From Mesostigma viride (lineage: Eukaryota; Streptophyta; Mesostigmatophyceae; Mesostigmatales; Mesostigmataceae), in the NCBI GenBank assembly GCA_009746045.1, contig RPFO01000754.1, positions 1 through 62,000 of the forward strand: a stretch of DNA of 62,000 nucleotides. The letters are read 5' to 3'. A program made the translations under genes and the position numbers. Shown here piece after piece: positions 33,234-43,754 of the stretch. Positions within the stretch are counted from its first letter, which is position 1. Each line of letters begins with the position of its first letter. The notes under the pieces were generated by a model. It worked only from the letters and a program-made list of their open reading frames with translations. It was not told the DNA's origin and did not search any database.

Positions 33234-35221
33234 ATGGACTGCTCACAACAATTCCGGCCACGAGGTAGCCATGGCTGTCGGAGCTCATAACTTTCACGTT
33301 TGAGCACCGAATTTAGCCGTGAATATCACTATCGCTTCGTCTTTCTAAGACGCACATGCTGATATAATTTTCCGAATCTAAAACGCAATATATGACGAGC
33401 AAACGCCCCCCGACGCAACGCAGTTTGGCGGATGCGCTCGGCCATGAAAATCCGTCTGCAGCTCAGGCTGCAGCTTCGCCAGGTCCGGCAGGCAGCAGTG
33501 ACACTAGTCGTGCACTGGTGGTCGCCCAGCAACCCCCCGGGCTCAACGCCTCGCCCTCAGCATCGCCTGACCCTAAACGCGCCCGACAAACAGGAGGGTC
33601 TTCACGCCCCTCAGAACCGCGCTTTCGGCCCCGGCCTTTCCAGGTCGATGATTACGACTGGGACAACATGCCTCCGTCCGATGCTATGGACTGCATCTTC
33701 TACGGGGACTACGCTTCGCTTTACGACCTGTGCCTCCATCTCCACGACACCGATCGCCTCCTCACCCCGAACGGCATCCGCTGGGTTAACATCCACCTGC
33801 TTTTCGGGACCACCCGCCCCCAACTCCAGCATACCCTTCTCAATTCCCTCCTCAAGCGCTCCGATGGCGAGATCTGGGCTCCATCCATCTCCGCCCCCAC
33901 ACTCCGTTCCATCCTGACGGAAGCCTTCCAGCAGCACGTGACCCCCCTTGCTGCCGACATATCAGCAATCGGCGGCACGCTGACTGCTGAACTTCCTCAC
34001 ATTTCCACCGCCGCCGCCTCCACTTCCACCGCCGTTTCCGCCTTCACTGCCGACATCAAAGCCCAGCTCCTCGACCTCGACCAACGCCTTCAAGCCACCG
34101 CCACCGCCCTTGAGAGCTTGCATGACACCGCCGGCCTCACCGCCCAAGCGGTGCAGGAAATCGCTGCCCAGCCGGCACCTGCTGGCCCGGCCAGTGATGT
34201 TCCCTCCACCTGGGCGGACTTGCTTAAGCATCATACCACCTCCACCACCTCCACCATCGCGGCACAACTCAAGCAACAAGCCCTCGACCTTCGCGAGGCG
34301 GCCGAGATCGACAAGCGCAGCCACAACGTCATCGTCAAGCACCTCGACCAGCCGGCAGGTGAGACCCCGACGAGCCTTCTCACGGCACTTAAGCGCGACA
34401 TTCTTGCCCCCATGCAACTCACTGGTGAGCTGCCGGACATGTCGGCGGTCCGCCTCCCCCGCGCGCGGGGTAAGGCTGGCCCGGCACCCGTGCTTCTCAC
34501 CTTTAAGTCCATGGGGGACAAGCTGGCGTTCCTTAAATGCCGCAAGAAGCTCTCGGCGACTCGCTTCACGCTGGACGACGACTTGACCCTGGCCCAGCAA
34601 CAGCGGCGACGCGAGCTATGGCCGACCTACCTTCAGCTCCGGCAGCGCGCAGGGGGAAAGCCGGTGTACTGGAGGGGGGCGGTCATCCACGTTGACCACA
34701 AGCCATGGCAGGCCCCCCCTGCCACCCCAGACTAGGGAACCTATACCAGCAGTGTAGATTAGTCAGGCCTAGCCTAGCATGTGGCCCACGCGCATGTGCG
34801 CCCATAATGGCCCCCATGGATGCTGCTTTCACTATTTAGCCGCGCCCAGCCTACAACGGGACCTCCCATGGATGATGCATTAAGAATTTAGCCATGCCAT
34901 GCCTATGCAGGGAGTTACTCTCTGCTGAGATGCCATGTGTACACCAGCTATAGCCTAGCCACATATACCTTCCATCCCATATGTCATGCAGGCCTTCTAG
35001 GCCCTCTCCTCAAGCCCCCCCTGGGTGCCTGTGCTTGTTAAGGAGGCATGAACCATCATGGTGGTGCAGGTGCACCTTGTGCACCCAGAGCAGGTGATAG
35101 TTGTACATCCTCCACCTGCAGGTTGTAGCCCTGATTGTATTACAAACCCATAGATGCCCCTTTCTCAGGGCTATGTGTTACATATGCTCCCAACGGAGCT
35201 ATGATTTTAATTAATTAATTA
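33234..35221 (+). mobile_element. A4: complete-looking ORF1-only LINE
   Basis: 1988 bp flanked by ATGTAGCCATTG (33222-33233 and 35222-35233), inserted into the 3' region of B1. It has a ~160-bp leader with GCCATGGCTG(T)CGG, one intact ORF, a ~470-bp 3' region with the CTCCCAACGGAG hairpin, and a (TTAA)n tail. There is no reverse transcriptase. Confidence 0.92.
33392..34735 (+). CDS. A4 ORF1 protein, LINE RNA-binding type
   Basis: An intact 447-residue frame. The N-terminal ~70 residues are low complexity (Pro, Ala, Ser). Residues about 75-180 form a region shared with the copy at 48165-49526 (FRPRPFQVDDYDWDNM, FYGDYASLYDLCLHLH). Residues about 180-300 are Ala/Thr-rich and predicted helical, possibly a coiled coil. 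The C-terminus (HNVIVKHLDQPAGETPTSLL, PVLLTFKSMGDKLAFL, TRFTLDDDLTLAQQQRRREL, KPVYWRGAVIHVDHKPW) has the pattern of L1-type ORF1 proteins, where an RRM-like fold and C-terminal domain bind element RNA. By analogy it would coat RNA and help target-primed reverse transcription. It stands alone, without ORF2. Start chosen at the first Met after the leader. Confidence 0.8.
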   Translation: MTSKRPPTQRSLADALGHENPSAAQAAASPGPAGSSDTSRALVVAQQPPGLNASPSASPDPKRARQTGGSSRPSEPRFRPRPFQVDDYDWDNMPPSDAMDCIFYGDYASLYDLCLHLHDTDRLLTPNGIRWVNIHLLFGTTRPQLQHTLLNSLLKRSDGEIWAPSISAPTLRSILTEAFQQHVTPLAADISAIGGTLTAELPHISTAAASTSTAVSAFTADIKAQLLDLDQRLQATATALESLHDTAGLTAQAVQEIAAQPAPAGPASDVPSTWADLLKHHTTSTTSTIAAQLKQQALDLREAAEIDKRSHNVIVKHLDQPAGETPTSLLTALKRDILAPMQLTGELPDMSAVRLPRARGKAGPAPVLLTFKSMGDKLAFLKCRKKLSATRFTLDDDLTLAQQQRRRELWPTYLQLRQRAGGKPVYWRGAVIHVDHKPWQAPPATPD

Positions 35222-35538
35222 ATGTAGCCATTGTAGATAGATTAGACCGGTAGGACTGTTTGCACCCATCCATCCATCCATCGGGGTTAATGCTCCGTGA
35301 CTCCCCAACGGGAGCACGAGTCTAATTAATTAATTAAATAATTTCCAGGAAAATACAGCATACCGTAGCAATAGCCTCGGTCACGCCTTACGCACTATTT
35401 GCAGGCACCATCATGCCCGGAGCTACCCAATATAAAAGTCTGCACAATTAATCTCGGTTTAGCCGAGAGTCCGGGCGTTCGGAATGAATAAACATGTGTT
35501 AAGAAGTCGAACCACCATGGAAATACCAAGCATGGTGC

Positions 35539-36427
35539 AGCATCGCGAGGAAGCCGACATCGCCCGGCGCAGCCACAATGTCATCGTCAAGCACTTCGAC
35601 CAGCAGGCAGGTGAGACCTCCACGAGCCTTCTTGAGGCATTTAAGCGCGCCATTCTTGCCCCCATGTTACTCACTGGTGAGCTGGACATGTCGGCTGTCC
35701 GCCTCCCCCGCGCGCGGGGGAAGGCTGGCCCGGCACCCGTGCTCCTCACCTTTAAGTACATGGCGGACAAGCTGGCGTTCCTTAAATGCCGCAAGAAGCT
35801 CTCGGAGACTCGCTTCACGCTGGACGACGACTTGACCCTGGCCCAGCAACAACGGCGACGCGAGCTATGGCCGACCTACCTTCAGCTCCGGCAGAGCGCA
35901 AGGGGGAAGCCGGTATACTGGAGGGGGGCGGTCATCCACGTTGACCACAAGCCCTGGCAGCTCCCTCCTGCCACCTCAGACTAGGAATATATATACCAGT
36001 AGTGTAGATTAGTAAGGCTTAGCCTAGCATGTGGCCCACGCGCATGTGCGCCCATAATGGCCCCCATGGATGATGCCTTCAACATTCAGCCATGCTTTGT
36101 CTATAATGGGACCCCCATGGATGTTGCATTAAGAATTTAGCCATGCTATGCCATGCAGAGAGATGCTCTCTGTCGAGAAGCCATGTCCTAGCTCTTGTAT
36201 AGCCATGATGACCTTCCTCCCCCGTGCCAGGATCCCCCCCTTAGGCGGGTTGAACCTGAGACAGCATGGTGGTGCGGGTGCCTTGGTGCACCTAGAGCAC
36301 GGGTAGCTTACATTCCCACCCTTGCATGAAGTAGCCTAGGATGTATTAAAAGCCATATGCCCCTTCTCAGGGATATGTGCTACATTGACTCCCAACGGAG
36401 TGATGTTGATAATTAATTAATTAATTA
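35539..36427 (+). mobile_element. A5: 5'-truncated ORF1-type LINE
   Basis: Flanked by ATGGTGC (35532-35538 and 36428-36434), with imperfect extension. It begins inside ORF1 and ends with the CTCCCAACGGAG hairpin and (TTAA)n. Confidence 0.82.
35546..35984 (+). pseudogene. A5 ORF1 C-terminal fragment
   Basis: Codons from EEADIARRSHNVIVKHFDQ to DHKPWQLPPATSD match the last third of the A4 ORF1. The upstream Met at 35484 lies in flanking sequence. The frame is undamaged but truncated. Confidence 0.85.
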
Positions 36428-36983
36428 ATGGTGCCGCAGCAGACGTACCCGAGTCTTGCCGTAATAATATGTATGCCGGTTTCCAGGGTTTCCGCATGAA
36501 AGTTGGATGAGAAACTGGAAAAATCTACGTTTCCTTTGCCTCAGTACCTCTACAAACTCGTAGAAACCTAATTATCAACCTTTTGAGCGCATCGTCATGA
36601 GCGTGCCACCCAACAGCCACTGAAATTCGCGCAAAAACTGGCGAGATCTACCTGCCACCATCGCCGTCGTCTTCACCTTTGTCCCGCGAAAATGCCTGAT
36701 TTCAGTGGTACACATTTGTTTGCAGCTGTCACAAAAAAAATCAAAAAAATACCAGGATTTTTTCTTGCAGGATTTTTTCTTGAGTTCTGCGGGATGTTTA
36801 AAGGAGGCCGTCCACCGAGTTTCAGACCGAAAATCTCGTATATACTGTGTCTGCCACGTGTCAGATTACAGCGCGATACATCGCGTTCTAACCCTACAAC
36901 GCGATACACCGGAGACACGGGTTGATGATCTCCCAACGGAGTCATGTTATAATTTAATTTACTTTTTTTGTGTGTGAAGAGCA
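36428..36983. other. Spacer between A5 and SmpB with a decayed LINE 3' end
   Basis: No gene was recognised. A degenerate LINE terminus (GATCTCCCAACGGAGTCATG followed by an AT-rich TTTAATTT run) ends near 36960, just before the SmpB stop. A direct repeat GGATTTTTTCTTG occurs twice near 36757-36782. Confidence 0.55.
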
Positions 36984-39900
36984 TTACAAAGTCAGTTTCT
37001 TGACCATCTGGCCAAGCTTCCTATCCACATCCCGACGTGTAATGTCTTCACGCTTGTCGTAAAGTTTCTTGCCTCGGGCTAGGCCGACCTCCACCTTCAA
37101 CCACTGTCCCCTGTAAAAAGCCGACCAAAAGAACAAAATCACCGCACCCCAAAGAGTTAAGAACAGGAGTTATAATGTACGTGCAAAGCACAATTCATTA
37201 GACCCTAGTCCAACACGAACTTACAATGAGTGGTTGCTTCCACATGCCAGCCTACAACTTGCCCCTGCCTGCCTTCCCACGGAGATTAGGGCAGGAGGTG
37301 CAACCAATGCAAGCATTTGTCCAGCAGCCAGTAGCTGGCCATTCTATGTTGCTGTACAGCATGTAGCCAAGCGTTGTGCACTCTCTTAAGCTAGAAAGAT
37401 CTGCCAGGCCGTGTCAACATGTGGAGCATTATAGCTGTCTCACTGAATATGTCCGACCCCAAAAATCACTACATTGAACCTGAAAAATGAACATTAGTTG
37501 TATGAGTATGGCTTGTACATGTGTACTACGCATGAAGATACATCCTGATTTGACAATGTCATAATTGGTGACAACAGTTTGCAGTTTGACAAGGACATTG
37601 ACGTGGATCTCACCATGTTGTCCCAAATATATATGTGAATCCCACCCCACCACAAACGGAAGGTACTCATGCTTTGTCCAGAAGCGTTGGTAAACCTGCC
37701 ATGAACTATACACAGCACTTGCTGGCCGACCTAGCGGTCCCAGCCCAGTTTGAACACCGCATTCCCTCCCTCTCTCTTGCTTGGACTGCTATGCAGAACA
37801 AGAACAGGTGGCAGACCATTGTCCACGCTCACACGCCAGCCCCTGCGGGCAAGACCCCCCCACCAGGAGGAAGGGGCGCTTTGCTGAGTAGAGTAGTTAG
37901 GATTTTCTAGATTAGCTAAGAGTTAGCTTAGTTAGCTTTTGCGGCTTCTCTCACCTCCATCCATCAAGCAAGGGAATACGTGCTACATGATCTCCCAACA
38001 GAGTCATGCTATCATTTAATTTTCATTTAATTTTAATGCTTTGTCAGCTGCTTGAAAGACAAACCCGCACACACTCATTCAACACATCGATTAATGCACA
38101 TGCATGGGTCAGGAGTTATGTTCCTAATTAATTAATTAATTAATGGGTCAGGCTGCACGCTCCCTACCGATACACACATGTGTCTTCAGTCTGAGCAGGC
38201 ATACTGTAAGTGCCATGTGATATGTTGGAGCCACCATAATATTAGGGACAGGTACCAAGAAGGTTGTCCATCAGCAATTTACACAGGCGCGTCATGTCAG
38301 CACCGCTATTAGCTACAAATAGCTTACTTTAAAACCATTCATATTTTTTTTAAAAAAACTGCCGCGTTCGCCCGAGTCAGAAAAAAAAACTCGTGGAACG
38401 AGCACTGGCTACATGAGGTACATGCGCGAGGGTGGTGGCTTACTTGAAGTGCATGCGCAGCGGGATGATGGCTAGTGGAGGTATATGCGCGAGAGGGTGG
38501 TGGCTTACTTGAAGTGCATGCGCAGCGGGATGATGGCTAGTGGAGGTACATGCGCGAGGGGGTGGTGGCTTACTTGAAGTGCATGCGCAGCGGGATGATG
38601 GCTAGTGGAGGCACGTGCGTGAGGGGGTGGTGGCTTACTTGAAGTGCATGCGCAGCGGGATGATGGCTAGTGGAGGCACATGCGCGAGGGGGTGGTGGCT
38701 TACTTGAAGTGCATGCGCAGCGGGATGATGGCTAGTGGAGGCACATGCGCGAGGGGGTGGTGGCTTACTTGAAGTGCATGCGCAGCGGGATGATGGCTAG
38801 TGGAGGGACATGCGCGAGAGGGTGGTGGCTTACTTGAAGTGCATGCGCAGCGGGATGATGGCTAGTGGAGGTACATGCGCGAGGGGGTGGTGGCTTACTT
38901 GAAGTGCATGCGCAGCGGGATGATGGCTAGTGGAGGCACGTGCGTGAGGGGATGGTGGCTTACTTGAAGTGCATGCGCAGCGGGATGATGGCTAGTGGAG
39001 GCACATGCGCGAGGGGGTGGTGGCTTACTTGAAGTGCATGCGCAGCGGGATGATGGCTAGTGGAGGCACATGCGCGAGGGGGTGGTGGCTTACTTGAAGT
39101 GCATGCGCAGCGGGATGATGGCTAGTGGAGGGACATGCGCGAGAGGGTGGTGGCTTACTTGAAGTGCATGCGCAGCGGGATGATGGCTAGTGGAGGCACA
39201 TGCGCGAGGGGGTGGTGGCTTACTTGAAGTGCATGCGCAGCGGGATGATGGCTAGTGGAGGTACATGCGCGAGAGGGTGGTGGCTTACTTGAAGTGCATG
39301 CGCAGCGGGATGATGGCTAGTGGAGGTACATGCGCGAGGGGGTGGTGGCTTACTTGAAGTGCATGCGCAGCGGGATGATGGCTAGTGGGGGCACATGCAC
39401 GAGGGGGTGGTGGCTTACTTGAAGTGCATGCGCAGCGGGATGATGGCTAGTGGAGGTACATGCGCGAGGGGGTGGTGGCTTACTTGAAGTGCATGCGCAG
39501 CGGGATGATGGCTAGTGGAGGCACATGCAAGAGGGGGTGGTGGCTTGAAGTGCATGCACAGCGGGATGATGGCTAGTGGAGGCACATGCGCGAGGGGGTG
39601 GTGGCTTACTTGAAGTGCATGCGCAGCGGGATGATGGCTAGTGGAGGCACATGCGCGAGGGGGTGGTGGCTTACTTGAAGTGCATGCGCAGCGGGATGAT
39701 GGCTAGTGGAGGTACATGCGCGAGGGGGTGGTGGCTTACTTGAAGTGCATGCGCAGCGGGATGATGGCTAGTGGAGGTACATGCGCGAGGGGATGGTGGC
39801 TTACTTGAAGTGCATGCGCAGCGGGATGATGGCTAGTGGAGGTACATGCGCGAGGGGGTGGTGGCTTACTTGAAGTGCATGCGCAGCGGGATGATGGCTA

Positions 39901-41784
39901 GTGGAGGTACATGCGCGAGGGGATGGTGGCTTACTTGAAGTGCATGCGCAGCGGGATGATGGCTAGTGGAGGCACATGCGCGAGGGGGTGGTGGCTTACT
40001 TGAAGTGCATGCACAGCGGGCTGATGGCTGGTGGAGGCACATGCGCGAGGGGGTGGTGGCTTACTTGAAGTGCATGCGCAGCGGGATGATGGCTAGTGGA
40101 GGTACATGCGCGAGGGGGTGGTGGCTTACTTGAAGTGCATGCGCAGCGGGATGATGGCTAGTGGAGGTACATGCGCGAGGGGTGGTGGCTTACTTGAAGT
40201 GCATGCGCAGCGGGATGATGGCTGGTGGAGGCACATGCGCGAGGGGGTGGTGGCTTACTTGAAGTGCATGCGCAGCGGGATGATGGCTAGTGGAGGCACA
40301 TGCGCGAGGGGGTGGTGGCTTACTTGAAGTGCATGCGCAGCGGGATGATGGCTAGTGGAGGTACATGCAAGAGGGGGTGGTGGCTTGAAGTGCATGCACA
40401 GCGGGATGATGGCCAGTGGAGGTACATGCAAGAGGGGGTGGTGGCTTGAAGTGCATGCGCAGCGGGATGATGGCTAGTGGAGGTACATGCGCGAGGGGGT
40501 GGTGGCTTACTTGAAGTGCATGCGCAGCGGGATGATGGCTAGTGGAGGTACATGCGCGAGGGGGTGGTGGCTTACTTGAAGTGCATGCGCAGCGGGATGA
40601 TGGCTAGTGGAGGTACATGTGCGAGGGGGTGGTAGCTTACTTGAAGTACATGCGCAGCGGGATGATGGTGAGCCCTTTCTGCTGCATCTTGGCGTCCACC
40701 CGCCGGATCTCGCGCTTGTGCATGAGTAGCCGGCGCGTGCGGCGCGGCTCGTGGTTGAAGTAGGCGGCCGTGCTGCTGTGCGGCGCGATGTTACAGTTGA
40801 GCAGCTGCAGCTCGTTGTTGCGCACACGCACAAATGCCTCCGCGATGCTGATCTGGTTGCGCCCAAGGGGGGGGGGCAGCGCACAGACAGGGATACACAC
40901 AATTGTGTCCAACGCACAGAAAGAAGCACGTGCGAAGGGTGCAAAAGTGGGAAAGACAAACAATGAAGCTCTTTAGATACTACATGGGCATTGTATCAAG
41001 CAGGACTAGGAAAAGGATTCATGCAGACATGACCATGCCAGGCCTTCTTAGCCAGGCTCACAAGCCAGATGGCAAACGAAGTAAGCTTGTGTGATGAAAT
41101 ACATGCGATGCATGACCATTATCAGACCAACTTGCCAATAAAAAAATGTCACAGGGAAGTTACAATAGCTAGTTAATTCAAGACAGAAGCCTTTCTGAAC
41201 AGGCGTGCAGAAATTACCTGTGCTTCTCTAACGGACTTCACTTCTGTGCCGACAAGCTCTATACCGGCCTCATAGCGCTCCAGAATTTCGTAGTTGAATG
41301 TAGCCTTGCGGTTACGGACAACCTCCAAGATGCGCTGGTCTTTTGCCGGAGCAGAACCAGCTCTGGGATCCCTGGCTGCAGCAAGCACCTGCGGAAACAA
41401 GAATGACAGTGATAGTGGAAATGTGGCGAGATGCAAGGAGATTACCGTGAGAGCAGATCGTGATCACGTGGATCGCGGCCCCGAGCCAAGCAGCGAATTT
41501 CAAGGTAACTCAACAGCTCCCGCAACCATTTCCCGAAGCAGGGACAACATCTTTCCGTTAATACGGGTGTAACGTGCCCTTACCGTGGCAGGCCGCTTCG
41601 GCTCGCAAGCATCTCGCCACTGGATGCCGCCTGGTACGCAACCCGTGCCTTTCCCAAGGGATTCAATGCGATACGGCTTTGGGAAAGCTACTTGCGGTCT
41701 GTATGCCCGGGCGGGATTGCAAAACCATTCGAAAAGTTTGTCGGATGTTGTCGCCTTGGATGCAGGTGCTCCTGCCCGCTGCAT
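36984..41784 (-). CDS. smpB: SmpB, tmRNA-binding protein, probably plastid-targeted
   Basis: Four exons, joined with consistent phases: 41584-41784, 41218-41388, 40641-40852 and 36984-37110, about 236 residues. SmpB binds tmRNA and delivers it to stalled bacterial-type ribosomes. Exon 2 gives [20 protein letters not shown] and [11 protein letters not shown], exon 3 gives [19 protein letters not shown] and [10 protein letters not shown], and exon 4 gives [15 protein letters not shown] and [18 protein letters not shown], the conserved SmpB blocks in order and with the basic tail. Exon 1 ([18 protein letters not shown]...) has no SmpB homology and is a candidate transit peptide. Its start is uncertain, because TCTGATGCAG near 41775-41784 could instead be a 3' splice site. 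Intron 3 (3.5 kb) holds LINE fragments and a 65-bp minisatellite. Splicing is inferred from motifs and homology only. Confidence 0.88.
37600..38036 (+). mobile_element. LINE ORF2 3' fragment in SmpB intron 3
   Basis: The frame at 37635-37910 ends [22 protein letters not shown], resembling the last residues of the B1 ORF2. It is followed by a hairpin region (GATCTCCCAACAGAGTCATG) and an AT-rich tail of ATTTA units. It looks like a diverged relative of the (TTAA)n family. Confidence 0.6.
38114..38142 (+). mobile_element. 29-bp LINE micro-insertion
   Basis: Only AGTTATGTTCC plus the TAAT-repeat tail are present, flanked by ATGGGTCAGG at 38104-38113 and 38143-38152. The same AGTTATGTTCC precedes the tail of A8 and A6. 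Confidence 0.85.
38410..40640 (-). repeat. 65-bp minisatellite made from the SmpB exon 3/intron 3 junction
   Basis: About 34 tandem units. Each minus-strand unit reads CCATCATCCCGCTGCGCATG, then CACTTCAAGTAAGCCACC, then CTCGCGCATGTACCTCCACTAG-type sequence. The first part repeats the last ~28 bases of exon 3 with one substitution (TAC to CAC), followed by the same GTAAGC donor and 37 bases of intron. A few units (near 39545, 40385, 40445) have lost TACT and with it the donor. Confidence 0.92.
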
Positions 41785-43129
41785 CAGACGTAAGCTCTCG
41801 GGAACAGTTAATAAAATGCTCTTACTTGGAATCGAGGTTGGCGTTAAACGCCTGCTGCATAAAGAATCGGCCTTTCTGATGCGTGGTAGGCTATGCCCGT
41901 CGCGCGTAACCAGGACCGAAACCTTGCCACATTAGGGCAGCGATCTTGAAGGAAAATTTATTTACCAAGTGAAACATAACACTCATTTTATGAACAGCTC
42001 AGAACAATGCTTACTAACATTGCAACCGACTGAACATTGCGACCGAAATTCTTTCCTATCACTCGATCGGCAATCCGTGGACGACAGGACGAGTCCCGTA
42101 GAAGCAAGGAAATAATATGCATTGGGCATGGCCGCTGTGAGATACTACTTGTAATCAGGTGATTGAGCGTGAATCTAAAGCTGCTACATGCTGTAGGTGT
42201 GCAAAAGGTAAGCTGCCAAGACGGTAAGAAGTTTTGACAAATTTTTATTGATGGCAAAGTTTAAGCTCCAGGTACAAAATACAAAATAATGCTCGTTGAA
42301 GCGCCGGGCCCGCCGGGGACGTGCCGGGCCCGGCCCGCCGGGAAAGTTGCCGTCCGTCCGAAAGTAGTCGGACCCGAGACCCACGCAGAAGTCCCGGATG
42401 CGGAATGATCCATGAATGATCTATAATGTAGGGATATGTACTAATTGAGAATGATGAATTACGGAGATTATGAGATCGGCATGCAACGGCGGGCATAAGG
42501 AAATACCGTAGCTGAGATTTCTGGCCTGCGCTGGTTGTCTCCTTGATAAGGAAATACTGTAGCTGTAATTATTCTTGAATCATAACGGGTCTGAAGTACT
42601 TGGTATACAAGTATATATTTGTTGTCTCACTTTGTACCGGTCCGACGGAGCTCTGTTGTAGTGTTGTTTTGGGCTTTACTTCAGTTGCTCTCTAGGTCAC
42701 TACTGAGTTGCTCAGTGCGCTAGTCTCCAGTTTTCTATTGCATTGTTGAATTTCCTTGGTAACTTTTCAAACGTCACACTCTCAATAAGTACAGTTGTCT
42801 CTTTGATGTATGCTGGATTCTTCCACATTTAGTAACTGTAGTACTTGTATTGCCACTGCTAGTGCAACGTTAAGTCCGGCCTCATCATGGACCCGAACCG
42901 TGCAATTCTAAACTTGCGTGCTCTTCTGATGGTCGGATATTTTTGTGGCGAACACTTCTCAATATGAAAGGCAAGATGGCAAACCAAATTTGTGACTTGG
43001 CCACCAGTTAGCACTCAGTGGCGCTTACATAACACATGCAATGTCCCTTTATAACTGCAAGTTGCGCTCTGCACCACTAATGCCGGTTGCACTATACCGA
43101 CACCAAATTGCGGAATGTGAAGACGAAGC
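41785..43129. other. Spacer upstream of SmpB, no gene recognised
   Basis: This region would hold the SmpB promoter if exon 1 is correctly placed. A GC-rich block with CCGGGCCCGCCGGG-type inverted repeats lies at 42300-42350. A ~36-bp sequence (GATTTCTGGCCTGCGC...) near 42518 recurs near 31665. Confidence 0.5.
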
Positions 43130-43754
43130 GTGTGTGAAGCCGACGAGCCCCGAGCCCCGAGCCCCGAGCCCCGAGCGGACATGATGACTGACGGCGGAGC
43201 TCAGAACTTTTGCGTCAGAGCCCCAAATTCAGTTAGATCCCTTGCAACCGATGCATCTTTTCAAGGCTCATCTGCTACAGTAAAGCTTAGCTTATGTGAC
43301 CCACGCCCATGAACCTGCCGTATTCCTATGATGGGACCCACACCAGATCATGCACGAGTGTTTAAGTAGTCAGCCATGCTTTGCCCATGCAGATAGGTAC
43401 TCTCTGCTGACTAGACGCCATGCCCTAGCGATTGCCTAGCCATAATCATCTTCCCCCCCTTGCCATACGCCTCTTTAGGTATGATACATAATTAATTAAT
43501 CAATTAATTAAACTCGTGCTCCCGTTGGGGAGTCACGGAGCACCGAAGTGCTTTTAATCCCTGCATGTGCACAAATGCATGCAACTATTAATTAATTAAT
43601 TATGTGCACAACAGCTACTAAGGAAGAAAGGGCAGAGACCCCCTTTCTCCTTCATGCCAGAGGCATGCCACAGCGGCAATCGGACACGCCATAGACGATC
43701 CGGCAAGTGCTGTGGGTGCAATAAGACCCATGTGAGCATATCATGAGTAATTAC

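Larger units (their letters stand above)
32069..35340 (+). mobile_element. B1: 5'-truncated ORF2-type LINE, interrupted by A4
   Basis: Flanked by the 10-bp duplication ATTTCCAGGA (32059-32068 and 35341-35350). It holds the C-terminal half of ORF2, then a 3' region that A4 splits at 33234-35221. It resumes at 35234 and ends in the hairpin region CTCCGTGACTCCCCAACGG and a (TTAA)n tail. That 3' end is also found on the ORF1-only element A2. Confidence 0.88.

Noticed and set aside
38410-40640. CRISPR-like array
   Set aside because: The units are directly tandem with no unique spacers, and the locus is eukaryotic. The same applies to the 33-, 36- and 45-bp arrays.
36984-41784. Bacterial contamination as the source of SmpB
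   Set aside because: The gene is split by introns with matching phases and sits among eukaryotic retroelements on a telomere-capped molecule.
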